Part shown: positions 21,574 to 28,186 of the stretch, one piece after another
Position numbering within the stretch: the first letter of the stretch is position 1
Layout of the letters: each line of letters opens with the position of its first letter
Assembly: GCA_005239615.1 (NCBI GenBank)
Contig: SBBR01000002.1
Coordinates: forward strand, 1 to 29,819
Length of the DNA stretch: 29,819 nucleotides
Direction of reading: 5' to 3'
Origin: an archaeon
GTDB taxonomy: Archaea; Iainarchaeota; Iainarchaeia; Iainarchaeales; Iainarchaeaceae
Position numbers and translations under genes: made by a program
Notes under the pieces: generated by a model
What the model was told of the DNA's origin: nothing
The model's database searches: none
The model's input: only the letters and a program-made list of their open reading frames with translations

Positions 21574-22221
21574 TCAACTCCCTTTTTCAGTGCCTGCGCT
21601 GATTTCTCCGGCGCCCGCTGCTTCTGCACTCACTGTGCTTTCCGCGGTTCTGGCTTCCTCTTCCTCGCCTTTTCCCATGGCTTCCTCAAACTCCTTCTTT
21701 ATGTCTCTCTCCGTCCTCTGGTGCTTTTGCACTATTTCCACCTTCAGCGGCGCCTTGAACCACCCTATCGAACCGGCTTCCGACAGCGGAACTAAGTAGT
21801 TCGGCGAGCCAGCTTTCCTGCCGTTGATGGCGATGTGGCCATGGGTTATGAACTGCCGCGCCTGCTTCACTGTATTGGCGAGGCCTTTCCTGTATACGAG
21901 CGTTTGGAGTCTCCTCTCAAGCAACCCCTCAACCTTGAGCCTGAGGATGTCATCAATGGTCGCCCCTGCCTTCACTATGCCGATTTTCGCGAGCCCCCCT
22001 ACAAGCTCTTTTTCCCTCTGCACCCTCTTGTCGAGCGGCAGCGCAAGGAGGTCCCTCGCTAGCTTCCTCTTGTTCCTGAGCCAGGTCTCGTGCCTCCTCA
22101 CTTCCCTCTTGTTCTTGAGGCCGTAAGTCTCAAGCAGCTTCCGCTCCTTCTCAAGGAGAACCCTGTCCCACGTCTTCCTCGGCGTCTCGTATTGCTTCCG
22201 CTTCTTTTTCGGGTCACCCAC
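21574..22221 (-). CDS. rps4: Ribosomal protein S4
   Basis: 215 residues. Archaeal S4 start GDPKKKRKQYETPRKTWDRV, then the S4 RNA-binding domain (VEGLLERRLQTLVYRKG, ARQFITHGHIAINGRKAGSP). The last ~40 residues are a Glu/Ala-rich tail (GEEEEARTAESTVS). The start is the GTG at 22221: it gives the family beginning and lies 6 nt after GGAGGTG. The frame continues upstream to 22284 through a repeat and is not homologous there. The Shine-Dalgarno and the start sit in a hairpin. Confidence 0.95.
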   Translation of the reverse strand: MGDPKKKRKQYETPRKTWDRVLLEKERKLLETYGLKNKREVRRHETWLRNKRKLARDLLALPLDKRVQREKELVGGLAKIGIVKAGATIDDILRLKVEGLLERRLQTLVYRKGLANTVKQARQFITHGHIAINGRKAGSPNYLVPLSEAGSIGWFKAPLKVEIVQKHQRTERDIKKEFEEAMGKGEEEEARTAESTVSAEAAGAGEISAGTEKGS

Positions 22222-22333
22222 GGCTGACACCTCCGCCGTCAGAGGTAGATGTCGTCCCGTCTGCGACTGGACATAGTGTGGCAAGGCTCTTGCTGTGCTT
22301 CTGGTTCTCTTCTCTTGCCATAAAATACACCAT
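22214..22333 (-). CDS. Putative leader ORF between rps13 and rps4
   Basis: 39 residues from the ATG at 22333, or 35 from the ATG at 22321 (MAREENQKHSKSLATL). It crosses the spacer and its TGA lies 5 nt inside rps4, in another frame. Residues LCPVADGTTS and SDGGGV are shared with the L34e leader because both pass through the same 53-bp repeat. It would translate through the hairpin that hides the rps4 start. Confidence 0.35.
   Translation of the reverse strand: MVYFMAREENQKHSKSLATLCPVADGTTSTSDGGGVSRG
22221..22238 (-). promoter_or_regulatory. Shine-Dalgarno hairpin at the rps4 start
   Basis: On the minus strand CGGCGGA faces TCAGCCG around loop GGTG, with one mismatch. The last stem base is the first base of the GTG start. 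Relative to the S9 copy, an A-T pair has become G-C. Relative to the L34e copy, two pairs differ by compensatory change. Confidence 0.6.
22226..22278 (-). repeat. 53-bp leader repeat, copy A (upstream of rps4)
   Basis: 49 of 53 bases match 23659-23711 upstream of rpl34e. The repeat starts in the Shine-Dalgarno hairpin and includes a second stem, GTCCAGTC and GACGGGAC around GCA on the minus strand, with one mismatch. A related GTCCGGTC-gca-GACCGGAC, perfect, occurs upstream of rpl18 (about 28229-28247). Confidence 0.8.
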
Positions 22334-22338
22334 ATCGC

Positions 22339-23001
22339 TCACTTCTTCGTCGCCGCCGGCTTTGCCCCTGTTGCAGGTTTTGCCGCCTGTGGCGGGCCGG
22401 ATGATTTTGCCGGAGCAGTCTGCTGCTTCACGTCCTTCTTCATCACTCCAACCGCCGGGCCCTTGCCCCTGTGTGTTGACTTCGTCTTCTGGCCCCTCAC
22501 TGGCTGGCCCCACATGTGCCTCAGGCCCTTGTAGGACTTGGTCTCGCCCATCCGCTGCAGGTCTGCCCTGAGGCTGAGATCGAGGTCCGCCATCGTGAGG
22601 TGCGAGCTCTCCCCAGTGTAAAAGTCCCTCCTCCTGTTGAGCGCCCACTCGGGAACGCCGTACTTGACCGGGTTCTGCACCACTTCCTCGAGCTTTCCGG
22701 CTTGCTCTTCAGTAAGGTTTCCCACAAGAACCTCCGTAGGCACGCCTGCATAATTGCTGAACGCGATGCCGATGTTCCTTGCCATCCTTGTGCCTATGCC
22801 CCTTATCTTCGTGAGCGCCCTCCGCACGTTGAGCGTGCCTTTCAGGTCAACGCCCTGCACGCGAACGATGAGGCGCTCCACATTCACCTTTGGCTCCTGC
22901 TCGGCGGCAGCACTTGCACCCTGAGGCTGTCCTGTTCCCTTGTGCTGGCCCCTGTCCCTGGCGTCGTGCCTTTCTTTTCCCTTGTGCTGCTGCTCTGCCA
23001 T
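22339..23001 (-). CDS. rps13: Ribosomal protein S13 with low-complexity extensions
   Basis: 220 residues; archaeal S13 is usually ~150. The core (about residues 38-180) has VRVQGVDLKGTLNVRRALTK, IRGIGTRMARNIGIAFSNYA, GETKSYKGLRHMWGQPVRGQ and TKSTHRGKG. The N-terminal ~37 residues are His/Lys/Gln/Gly-rich (QQHKGKERHDARDRG) and the last ~40 are Ala/Lys/Pro-rich (PPQAAKPATGAKPAATKK). The start is ATG at 23001 (MAEQQHKGKER), 13 nt after the L14e stop. Confidence 0.95.
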   Translation of the reverse strand: MAEQQHKGKERHDARDRGQHKGTGQPQGASAAAEQEPKVNVERLIVRVQGVDLKGTLNVRRALTKIRGIGTRMARNIGIAFSNYAGVPTEVLVGNLTEEQAGKLEEVVQNPVKYGVPEWALNRRRDFYTGESSHLTMADLDLSLRADLQRMGETKSYKGLRHMWGQPVRGQKTKSTHRGKGPAVGVMKKDVKQQTAPAKSSGPPQAAKPATGAKPAATKK

Positions 23002-23014
23002 AAAAAACAACCGT

Positions 23015-23242
23015 TCACTGTGCAAGCATTTCGTTCAGCTCTTTCTCCGTCACGTTTTTTCCGACATTGAGCTTCTTTCCTGTCGGTAAGAGGTGCGCGA
23101 TATTGCACTTCCTCTTCCTCACTCCTGTCCCCTGCACCACAACATGGCCATCGTCAACAATCTCGAGCACAACCGCCTTCTTGCCGGCCTCACGCCCTGT
23201 CGTTTTCACGCAAACGCTCCCGACATCGATCGCTCGACCCAT
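23015..23242 (-). CDS. rpl14e: Ribosomal protein L14e
   Basis: 75 residues, a KOW-type fold. Signature: AIDVGSVCVKTTGREAGKKA, VVLEIVDDGHVVVQGTGVRK, KCNIAHLLPTGKKLNV. The start is ATG at 23242 (MGRAIDVGS). In many archaea cmk lies before and cbf5 after this gene; here L34e and S13 are direct neighbours. Confidence 0.94.
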   Translation of the reverse strand: MGRAIDVGSVCVKTTGREAGKKAVVLEIVDDGHVVVQGTGVRKRKCNIAHLLPTGKKLNVGKNVTEKELNEMLAQ

Positions 23243-23285
23243 GTTTCCACAACCACATCGTCCTGACCAATTTCCTTACGCCATT

Positions 23286-23654
23286 TTAATCTTGTCTTTT
23301 TTGTTGTCCAAACACTTCACCTTTCACCGCCATCGCATCCTTCACAAAGTGCCTTATCCCTGCGGGCACTTCCTGCATGGTCTTCCTGCCGGTTTCCACG
23401 AGCACCATGTTCTCCCAGATTCGCTTCCTTGCGCGGCTTGAGAGCATTCCACCGAACTTCACGCTTGGCCTCCTTGCGGTCTTCGCCCTCGCCCTAACTT
23501 TCGCCTTACTCTGGTTGCCGGTGCCATGGAGGTTCATGCCTGTTATCGCGCATTCCGCCTTCTCACGCTTCGCCCTGCTGTAGTGCACCGCCAACCTTCC
23601 TCCCGGCGTCCTGCGGAACTTCCTCTTCTTCACGCGGTTGTGTCGGTCAACCAC
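23286..23654 (-). CDS. rpl34e: Ribosomal protein L34e
   Basis: 122 residues. Core: KKRKFRRTPGGRLAVHYSRA, then AECAITGMNLHGTGNQSKAK and RPSVKFGGMLSSRARKRIWE. The usual zinc-ligand cysteines of archaeal L34e are reduced to one here. The start is the GTG at 23654 (VDRHNRVKKRKF): it directly follows the GGAGGTG hairpin and matches the geometry seen at S4. The frame is open further upstream to 23777, but that part translates the 53-bp repeat. Confidence 0.92.
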   Translation of the reverse strand: MVDRHNRVKKRKFRRTPGGRLAVHYSRAKREKAECAITGMNLHGTGNQSKAKVRARAKTARRPSVKFGGMLSSRARKRIWENMVLVETGRKTMQEVPAGIRHFVKDAMAVKGEVFGQQKRQD

Positions 23655-23781
23655 AGTGGACACCTCCACTGTCAGAGATAGATGTCGTCCCGTCTGCGAC
23701 TGGACATAATGCGATAAAGTCCATTCTCTCAAATGTGTCGGCCAACTGGCCAAGCTGCGACAGGCCTTGCTTCGCACTCAC
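23647..23781 (-). CDS. Putative 44-aa leader ORF upstream of rpl34e
   Basis: A GTG at 23781, just after the EMC3-like gene's stop, opens a frame that ends with TGA 5 nt inside rpl34e. The peptide begins VSAKQGLSQLGQLADTFERM and continues DFIALCPVADGTTSISDSGG. The second half is shared with the S4 leader. The first half looks protein-like, but no homologue is known to me. Confidence 0.35.
   Translation of the reverse strand: MSAKQGLSQLGQLADTFERMDFIALCPVADGTTSISDSGGVHCG
23654..23671 (-). promoter_or_regulatory. Shine-Dalgarno hairpin at the rpl34e start
   Basis: A perfect stem: on the minus strand CAGTGGA pairs with TCCACTG around loop GGTG. Counting one more base on each side gives an 8-bp stem. 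The stem ends on the first base of the GTG start codon. This is the clearest member of the set. Confidence 0.65.
23659..23711 (-). repeat. 53-bp leader repeat, copy B (upstream of rpl34e)
   Basis: It matches copy A at 49 of 53 positions. Two of the four differences lie in the hairpin stem and are compensated on the opposite arm, which lies outside the aligned repeat. Confidence 0.8.
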
Positions 23782-23785
23782 GCCC

Positions 23786-24313
23786 TTACCCATTCACTAC
23801 CACGTCCTTCTTCAGCCAGGTTTTCGTGATGTTCATTATCTGCCCTATTATTATTGTCATCACCAGGTAGGAAACGAAGTACCACCCGAACCAGTTGGTC
23901 TGGTTGTACACTTCAACGCCCCAGGTGCCTATGTTGAGGAGGTCGAATCCGTTCTTCAGCCAAGGGAGAGGCACTGGCAGGTCTATCACCGCCTTCTCGT
24001 AGAAAAGCCCCAGCACCCAGAAAGCCGGGAGGAAGACAACGAGCGAGAACATCATGACTTTCGTTGACTTTGACATCATCCTGTTCATCTCCTCCATCAT
24101 CTCCGCCTGCACTGTCTCGAGCTCCTGCTTCGACCTTTGGTCGTCCTTCTTCATCAGCTCGTTCATCTTCTTCTGGTGGCCCTTGAGCTTCTCCTGGTGC
24201 GCCTTCATCTCATCCTTATGCGCGAACTTGTTCTGGAGCACTTGTGACACTATGGTGAGTCCCACCGTTATCAGGGCAATCTCCACCATCGCGCCGAAAA
24301 CCATCAAGTTCAC
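23786..24313 (-). CDS. EMC3/TMCO1-family membrane insertase homologue (DUF106)
   Basis: 175 residues. Archaeal members are YidC/Oxa1-superfamily proteins that help insert membrane proteins near SecY. It has an N-terminal transmembrane helix (residues ~6-25), a Met- and Lys-rich coiled-coil hairpin (~26-88: HQEKLKGHQKKMNELMKKDD, EMMEEMNRMMSK) and two further helices (~90-112 and ~145-165). The layout and the position directly after secY fit the family. The start is the GTG at 24313 (MNLMVFGAMVE). Adenylate kinase, often between secY and this gene, is absent. Confidence 0.88.
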   Translation of the reverse strand: MNLMVFGAMVEIALITVGLTIVSQVLQNKFAHKDEMKAHQEKLKGHQKKMNELMKKDDQRSKQELETVQAEMMEEMNRMMSKSTKVMMFSLVVFLPAFWVLGLFYEKAVIDLPVPLPWLKNGFDLLNIGTWGVEVYNQTNWFGWYFVSYLVMTIIIGQIMNITKTWLKKDVVVNG

Positions 24314-24341
24314 CTATAAACCGCAGAAAAGTCGGTATTTG

Positions 24342-24378
24342 GGGATAACTATTATCCCGACCGATGCCTTTTAAAATC
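24342..24378 (-). promoter_or_regulatory. Internal promoter with 7-bp palindrome before the EMC3-like gene
   Basis: TTTTAAAAGG at 24369-24378 is a TATA-like box. Just downstream on the minus strand, GGGATAA-tag-TTATCCC (24342-24358) forms a perfect inverted repeat that overlaps the expected start site. It could be an operator or the first hairpin of the mRNA. Confidence 0.4.
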
Positions 24379-24391
24379 GCCCTCTTGCCAT

Positions 24392-25804
24392 TCACCCCAT
24401 CAGCTTCCCGAGCAGCGGGTGCGACTCAATGAGCTGCTCCTTCGCCAGCTCCTCGTACAGGCGGTACACTATTCCCACGGTCAGCAGCACACCGGTGCCG
24501 GTTCCAATCGCGCCTGTGAGGTCGGCAAACCCCGCTAGCAGCCCTACGAACCCCGAGCCGAGGATTGTAATGGTGGGGATGTAGCGGTCGAGCACCTGCC
24601 TTATCACACGCGGATCCCTCCTGAAGCCAGGGATATACATTCCCGCCCTGTCGAGCTGGTCTGCAATCCTCTCTGGGCCCTGCCCGCCAACTTCAATCCA
24701 GAGGGCGCCGAACACAACGCACACAACAACCAAAATAATTATGTAGAGAATTGCGTGTATTATCGAGCCTCCTGTGCCGATGAACTGCAGGCTTGTGATG
24801 CTTTGCAGCATCTGTGCAAATATCTCCGGGGAGAGGCCCTGCAGGAGCACCTGCTCTATCAGCCCAAAAGGGGCCACGACCACCGTGGCAAGGCCGCTTG
24901 CGACCTGCCCCACATAAGGTATCCTGCCTAGGAGCGTAGCGAGTATCGCGACAAACTGGAACATTGCGACAGCAAGTATCACAGGCATGTTCGAGACGTA
25001 GAGGAACTTCACAGGGTACCTTCCACCTGTGCCGCGCCTGCCCATAGTTATCGGTATGTTAACGTGGATACCCTCAGCATAGACCGCCGAGAGGAAAACA
25101 ATTATAGTGAAAAATATAGGCAACAGGGCAATCACGACAGCGCCCCACACGTTGGCACCGACTTCCCTAATGAACACGAACAGCAGGCCGCTCGCGTCTG
25201 CCAGCGTTATCGCGCCCGTGGTGTCAATCGGTGCGAAAACCCTCCAGATTATTTCCCCTGCAACCCCTCCAGCGATGAAGAGGCCTATTCCGGAGCCGAT
25301 GCCGTACTTGGAGACGACCTCGTCTAGGTACAGGAGTATGATGGAGCCGAGCGCGACCTGAAGCACGACCATCAGGAACATTCCTGCCTGTGGGGCAAGG
25401 AGACCGCCTGCAGCGTAAACACCTGCCTCGATGAAACTCAGCAGAATGGCGAATATTTTCTGCACTCCAGTGAACTCCGCCTTGTCCGCAGGATTGGAGA
25501 GGTCGAGCTTCACAATCCCTCCTCCCACAAGGAGCTGGAGTATTATGGACGCAAGTACTATTGGCCCTATGCCTGCAGTGATTGGCGTGCCTATGTGCGA
25601 TGCAAGCACTGTCTGAAGCTGCTGCAGCTGCCCCCCTGCTGCTGTAGGGCTGATGCCGACAAGCGTTATGTTCCCGAGCGCGAAGAAAACCAGCAGGACA
25701 GCTGCTGTCCAGATTAGCCTGTTCTTTAGCACCGGCTTCTTCTCAGGCGCCTTGACCTCCGGCAGCATGCTGTAAATCGGTTTCAGCGACGAAAAAATGC
25801 TCAT
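24392..25804 (-). CDS. secY: Protein translocase subunit SecY (Sec61 alpha)
   Basis: 470 residues, with the ten-helix Sec channel. Recognisable segments: FFALGNITLVGISPTAAGGQ near helix 1 and the plug, ILLSFIEAGVYAAGG, HVNIPITMGRRGTGGRYPVK (helix 5/6 loop), FGALWIEVGGQGPERIADQL and GMYIPGFRRDPRVIRQVLDR (C5 ribosome-binding loop), then YIPTITILGSGFVGLLAGFA. The length is normal for archaea. The start is ATG at 25804 (MSIFSSLKPIYS); the TGA of a spacer ORF overlaps it (ATGA). Confidence 0.97.
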   Translation of the reverse strand: MSIFSSLKPIYSMLPEVKAPEKKPVLKNRLIWTAAVLLVFFALGNITLVGISPTAAGGQLQQLQTVLASHIGTPITAGIGPIVLASIILQLLVGGGIVKLDLSNPADKAEFTGVQKIFAILLSFIEAGVYAAGGLLAPQAGMFLMVVLQVALGSIILLYLDEVVSKYGIGSGIGLFIAGGVAGEIIWRVFAPIDTTGAITLADASGLLFVFIREVGANVWGAVVIALLPIFFTIIVFLSAVYAEGIHVNIPITMGRRGTGGRYPVKFLYVSNMPVILAVAMFQFVAILATLLGRIPYVGQVASGLATVVVAPFGLIEQVLLQGLSPEIFAQMLQSITSLQFIGTGGSIIHAILYIIILVVVCVVFGALWIEVGGQGPERIADQLDRAGMYIPGFRRDPRVIRQVLDRYIPTITILGSGFVGLLAGFADLTGAIGTGTGVLLTVGIVYRLYEELAKEQLIESHPLLGKLMG

Positions 25805-25857
25805 CTTCCCTCAGCTCCAGCCATGTCAAAGTTTCCTTCATTCCTTGCTGTTTCCAT
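25801..25857 (-). CDS. Putative 18-aa bridging ORF between rpl15 and secY
   Basis: The ATG at 25857 follows a GAAGGAAGCGGAA stretch after the L15 stop; the frame ends with ATGA on the secY start. The peptide is METARNEGNFDMAGAEGR. Positional support only. Confidence 0.3.
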   Translation of the reverse strand: METARNEGNFDMAGAEGR

Positions 25858-25870
25858 TTCCGCTTCCTTC

Positions 25871-26344
25871 TTATGCTTCCTCTTCTTCTTCGGCCTCGAA
25901 TTCCTCAGCCTCTGAGGCGTCGGCTTCCGCGCCAGGCACGATGCCGCCAGCAGCAATTATTTTGCGTGCAGCTTCCTCCGATGCCTTGACGTTCTCGAGC
26001 CTGATTTTTTCCTTTATGCTACCCCTACTGAGGACCTTTCCAAAGCCGAGCGCCTTCCCGTCAACCACAAAGTGCACCCCTTCTTTCCTCGCCTTGCCTG
26101 CCTTCAGCCATCCTCCAAGCCGTACCTGCACCTCTTCGAGGTTTATCGTGGGCTCTTTCTGCCTCGCCTTGAATGTCCTCTTCACACCGAAGTCAACGTA
26201 GTATTTCGAGAACTTGTGCTTGTGGCTGCCCGCCTTTCCCACGCCTCCCCTCACACCTTTTCCCCTGCGGTTCTTCTTGTTGCCCGCACCGTGGGTGCGG
26301 TGTCCGCGCATCTTGTTCTTTTTCCTCCTTTCCCTTCGTGCCAT
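25871..26344 (-). CDS. rpl15: Ribosomal protein L15
   Basis: 157 residues. Archaeal L15 start MARRERRKKNKMRGHRTHGA, then GKGVRGGVGKAGSHKHKFSK and the L15/L18e domain (LENVKASEEAARKIIAAGGI). The last ~20 residues are almost all Glu/Ala (EAEEFEAEEEEEA), an acidic tail on an otherwise basic protein. The start is the ATG at 26344; a GTG at 26353 adds three residues. Confidence 0.95.
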   Translation of the reverse strand: MARRERRKKNKMRGHRTHGAGNKKNRRGKGVRGGVGKAGSHKHKFSKYYVDFGVKRTFKARQKEPTINLEEVQVRLGGWLKAGKARKEGVHFVVDGKALGFGKVLSRGSIKEKIRLENVKASEEAARKIIAAGGIVPGAEADASEAEEFEAEEEEEA

Positions 26345-26366
26345 TGCCTTCACCTTAAACCGGGCC

Positions 26367-26828
26367 TCACGCCATCCTCATTATGAGTTCGCTTATTTCC
26401 TTTCCCCTGTAACCCAGGGCACCGCCCATGCTGTACGGCGCCTTGATGCCTTTTCTCCTGTGCCCTTTCTTTGGGGGATGGAGCCTGAACACACTGCTGA
26501 TTCCCAGTTCCCCGAGCTTCACCTTGCCGGAAGCCACCTGCTCGGCAAGCTCACCGAACCCATTGATTTTTTTTGCCTTGAGGTAGCCCTCGGCAACCCT
26601 CTGCCCATCACGTGTTTCAAGCCTCTTCCCGAAAAGCAATGCAAGCGCCTTCCCGTCAACCTCGCCGAAAGCAACGTAGTCCTTTACCTTCTGGCACATC
26701 CTCATGGACTGGTTGCCTGTTGGGAGGAGAGCCATGTGGTTCGGGCGCAGAAGGCGTAGGCTCTCGAGCCCCAGTTTAGTGCGCGGCTCTATGTTAACCG
26801 TGCCCCTTATCCTTATCACCGCAATCAT
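26367..26828 (-). CDS. rpl30: Ribosomal protein L30
   Basis: 153 residues, the long archaeal/eukaryal L30 (L7-like) form. Signature: AVIRIRGTVNIEPRTKLGLE, LRLLRPNHMALLPTGNQSMR, VKDYVAFGEVD and SSVFRLHPPKKGHRRKGIK, PYSMGGALGYRG. The ATG at 26828 overlaps the S5 stop (ATGA). The longer frame to 27110 is a shadow within rps5. Confidence 0.96.
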   Translation of the reverse strand: MIAVIRIRGTVNIEPRTKLGLESLRLLRPNHMALLPTGNQSMRMCQKVKDYVAFGEVDGKALALLFGKRLETRDGQRVAEGYLKAKKINGFGELAEQVASGKVKLGELGISSVFRLHPPKKGHRRKGIKAPYSMGGALGYRGKEISELIMRMA

Positions 26829-27571
26829 CCCGCACGCACCTCGAGCTTCTTCTGCATTTCCAATGAAAGCCTGACCTTGTTCGTCATGGCAAGCGCGTGA
26901 ACCGCAGCTGACACGAAATCCAGTGTCGTTGAGGTCCTTCCCTTTGTCTTGCTCCAGACGTCCTTCACGCCTGCAAACATGAGCACTTCCTTGATGTGAT
27001 TCCCAACTACTAGCCCCGTGCCTTTCGGTGCGGGCAGAAGCCTGACCCTGATGGATGAGGAGTTGCCCTCGACCTCGAATGGCACCGAGTGAGGTTCCTT
27101 GCACCTGCACTCCCAGCTTCCGCAGCCCCTCTTGACTTTTTTCATGGCCTTCTTCGCCTGCCTCGTGGCCTTTTCTATAGCTGGCAGCCTCTCGCGGTCG
27201 CTCCCTATCCCAAGACCTATGTATGAGGAGCCGTCTCCCACCAGCACGCTGGCCCTAAACGAGAAGCTCCTTCCCTGCCTCGTTATCCTCGCTGTCTTGG
27301 TGAAGTGCACGAGCTTTTCCTTTATGTTGGGTACGAGCGCATCGACAATCTGCGGCTCCATTATGCTGAAGCCCCTTGAGAAGAAGTCATCGAGGCTCAC
27401 TATCTGCCCTGCCTTCACTAGCCTCCCCCCTTCGGTCTTCGGAATCCAGTCGGAAATCGCCCTCTGCCTGTCCTCCTCCCTCCTGAGGGCTTGCCTCTCG
27501 AGCTCCTCCGGAGTGAGTTCCCTTTCCTTCTCGCCCTTCCTCATCCTGTGACCCCTGTCTTGAATCGCCAT
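26825..27571 (-). CDS. rps5: Ribosomal protein S5
   Basis: 248 residues. Signature: WIPKTEGGRLVKAGQIVSLD, TARITRQGRSFSFRASVLVG, RGCGSWECRCKEPHSVPFEV, GNSSSIRVRLLPAPKGTGLV and VWSKTKGRTSTTLDFVSAAV. The N-terminal ~40 residues are charged. The start is the ATG at 27571 (MAIQDRGHRMRK), 7 nt after GAGGTG, in a weaker version of the Shine-Dalgarno hairpin. It overlaps L30 by four bases. Confidence 0.96.
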   Translation of the reverse strand: MAIQDRGHRMRKGEKERELTPEELERQALRREEDRQRAISDWIPKTEGGRLVKAGQIVSLDDFFSRGFSIMEPQIVDALVPNIKEKLVHFTKTARITRQGRSFSFRASVLVGDGSSYIGLGIGSDRERLPAIEKATRQAKKAMKKVKRGCGSWECRCKEPHSVPFEVEGNSSSIRVRLLPAPKGTGLVVGNHIKEVLMFAGVKDVWSKTKGRTSTTLDFVSAAVHALAMTNKVRLSLEMQKKLEVRAG

Positions 27572-27587
27572 AGCCGACACCTCAGCC
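27572..27587 (-). promoter_or_regulatory. Shine-Dalgarno hairpin at the rps5 start (weak)
   Basis: On the minus strand GGCTGA can pair with TCGGCT around loop GGTG, using two G-U pairs. Next to it, CCCCAC-gggcat-GTGGGG forms a perfect 6-bp stem. Further upstream, CTACC...GGTAG encloses GCCC-agca-GGGC. Confidence 0.4.
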
Positions 27588-27680
27588 CCACATGCCCGTG
27601 GGGAAAGGGTATACTACCTCGCCCTGCTGGGCTCGGTAGAATTTGCTCCGCTCGCACTTTGCAACACATTCCATCTTCAT
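27582..27680 (-). CDS. Putative 32-aa bridging ORF between rpl18 and rps5
   Basis: The ATG at 27680 shares bases with the L18 stop (TGATG). The TGA at 27582-27584 lies in the rps5 Shine-Dalgarno region. The peptide begins MKMECVAKCERSKFYRAQQG and ends VVYPFPTGMWG. It shows a loose S-x-R-x-Q-x-G likeness to the peptide upstream of rpl18. Coding is unproven. Confidence 0.35.
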   Translation of the reverse strand: MKMECVAKCERSKFYRAQQGEVVYPFPTGMWG

Positions 27681-28186
27681 CACCCAATCTCCTTGTCAAT
27701 CGCAGCCTTTACCTCTGCAAAGTTTTTCGGTGTTTCCTCACTAATGTGCCCGCCCTCTATCCTCCAGACCTTAGGGAAAACCTTTTCGTCCGCAGGAACC
27801 GTCATGCCGGCGTCAATCGCGCCCTTGAGGCACGCAAAGACCCCACTCCCGTGCACCGGCGACAGCAGGCCTATGTCCAGCACCGCCTCCTTGGCCCCTG
27901 CCTTCAGCGCCTTCTTCCCGCATGCATAACCCGCAAGGTATGCCGCCGGCAGATTTCCGGTGTGACCTTTCCAGCCCAATGCCCTGAGGCCGAGGCTTGT
28001 GAAGAATGCCTTCACCCTGTCCCCCTTCCAATCATAGGAAACCACTTCCACTGTCATGGCTTTGTTGGACTTTCTCACCACGAGCCTTGGCCTGTTGCCT
28101 TTCAGCAGTGCAAGCCTTTTCCTGTAGTCGGTCTTCATCTGCCTCCTGCGTCTGAACTTGACCTGGTATGTCGTGCTTGTGCTCAT
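27680..28186 (-). CDS. rpl18: Ribosomal protein L18
   Basis: 168 residues, 5S rRNA-binding. Signature: YQVKFRRRRQMKTDYRKRLA, LLKGNRPRLVVRKSNKAMTV, GLRALGWKGHTGNLPAAYLA, GLLSPVHGSGVFACLKGAID and GMTVPADEKVFP. The start is ATG at 28186 (MSTSTTYQVKFR), overlapped by the TGA of a spacer ORF (TGATG). It lies between L19e and S5 as usual. Confidence 0.96.
   Translation of the reverse strand: MSTSTTYQVKFRRRRQMKTDYRKRLALLKGNRPRLVVRKSNKAMTVEVVSYDWKGDRVKAFFTSLGLRALGWKGHTGNLPAAYLAGYACGKKALKAGAKEAVLDIGLLSPVHGSGVFACLKGAIDAGMTVPADEKVFPKVWRIEGGHISEETPKNFAEVKAAIDKEIG

Noticed and set aside
22222..22284. Upstream in-frame extensions of S4 (and 23655-23777 for L34e)
   Set aside because: Both translate the shared 53-bp repeat into similar peptides. 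The GTG starts after the hairpin match the families.
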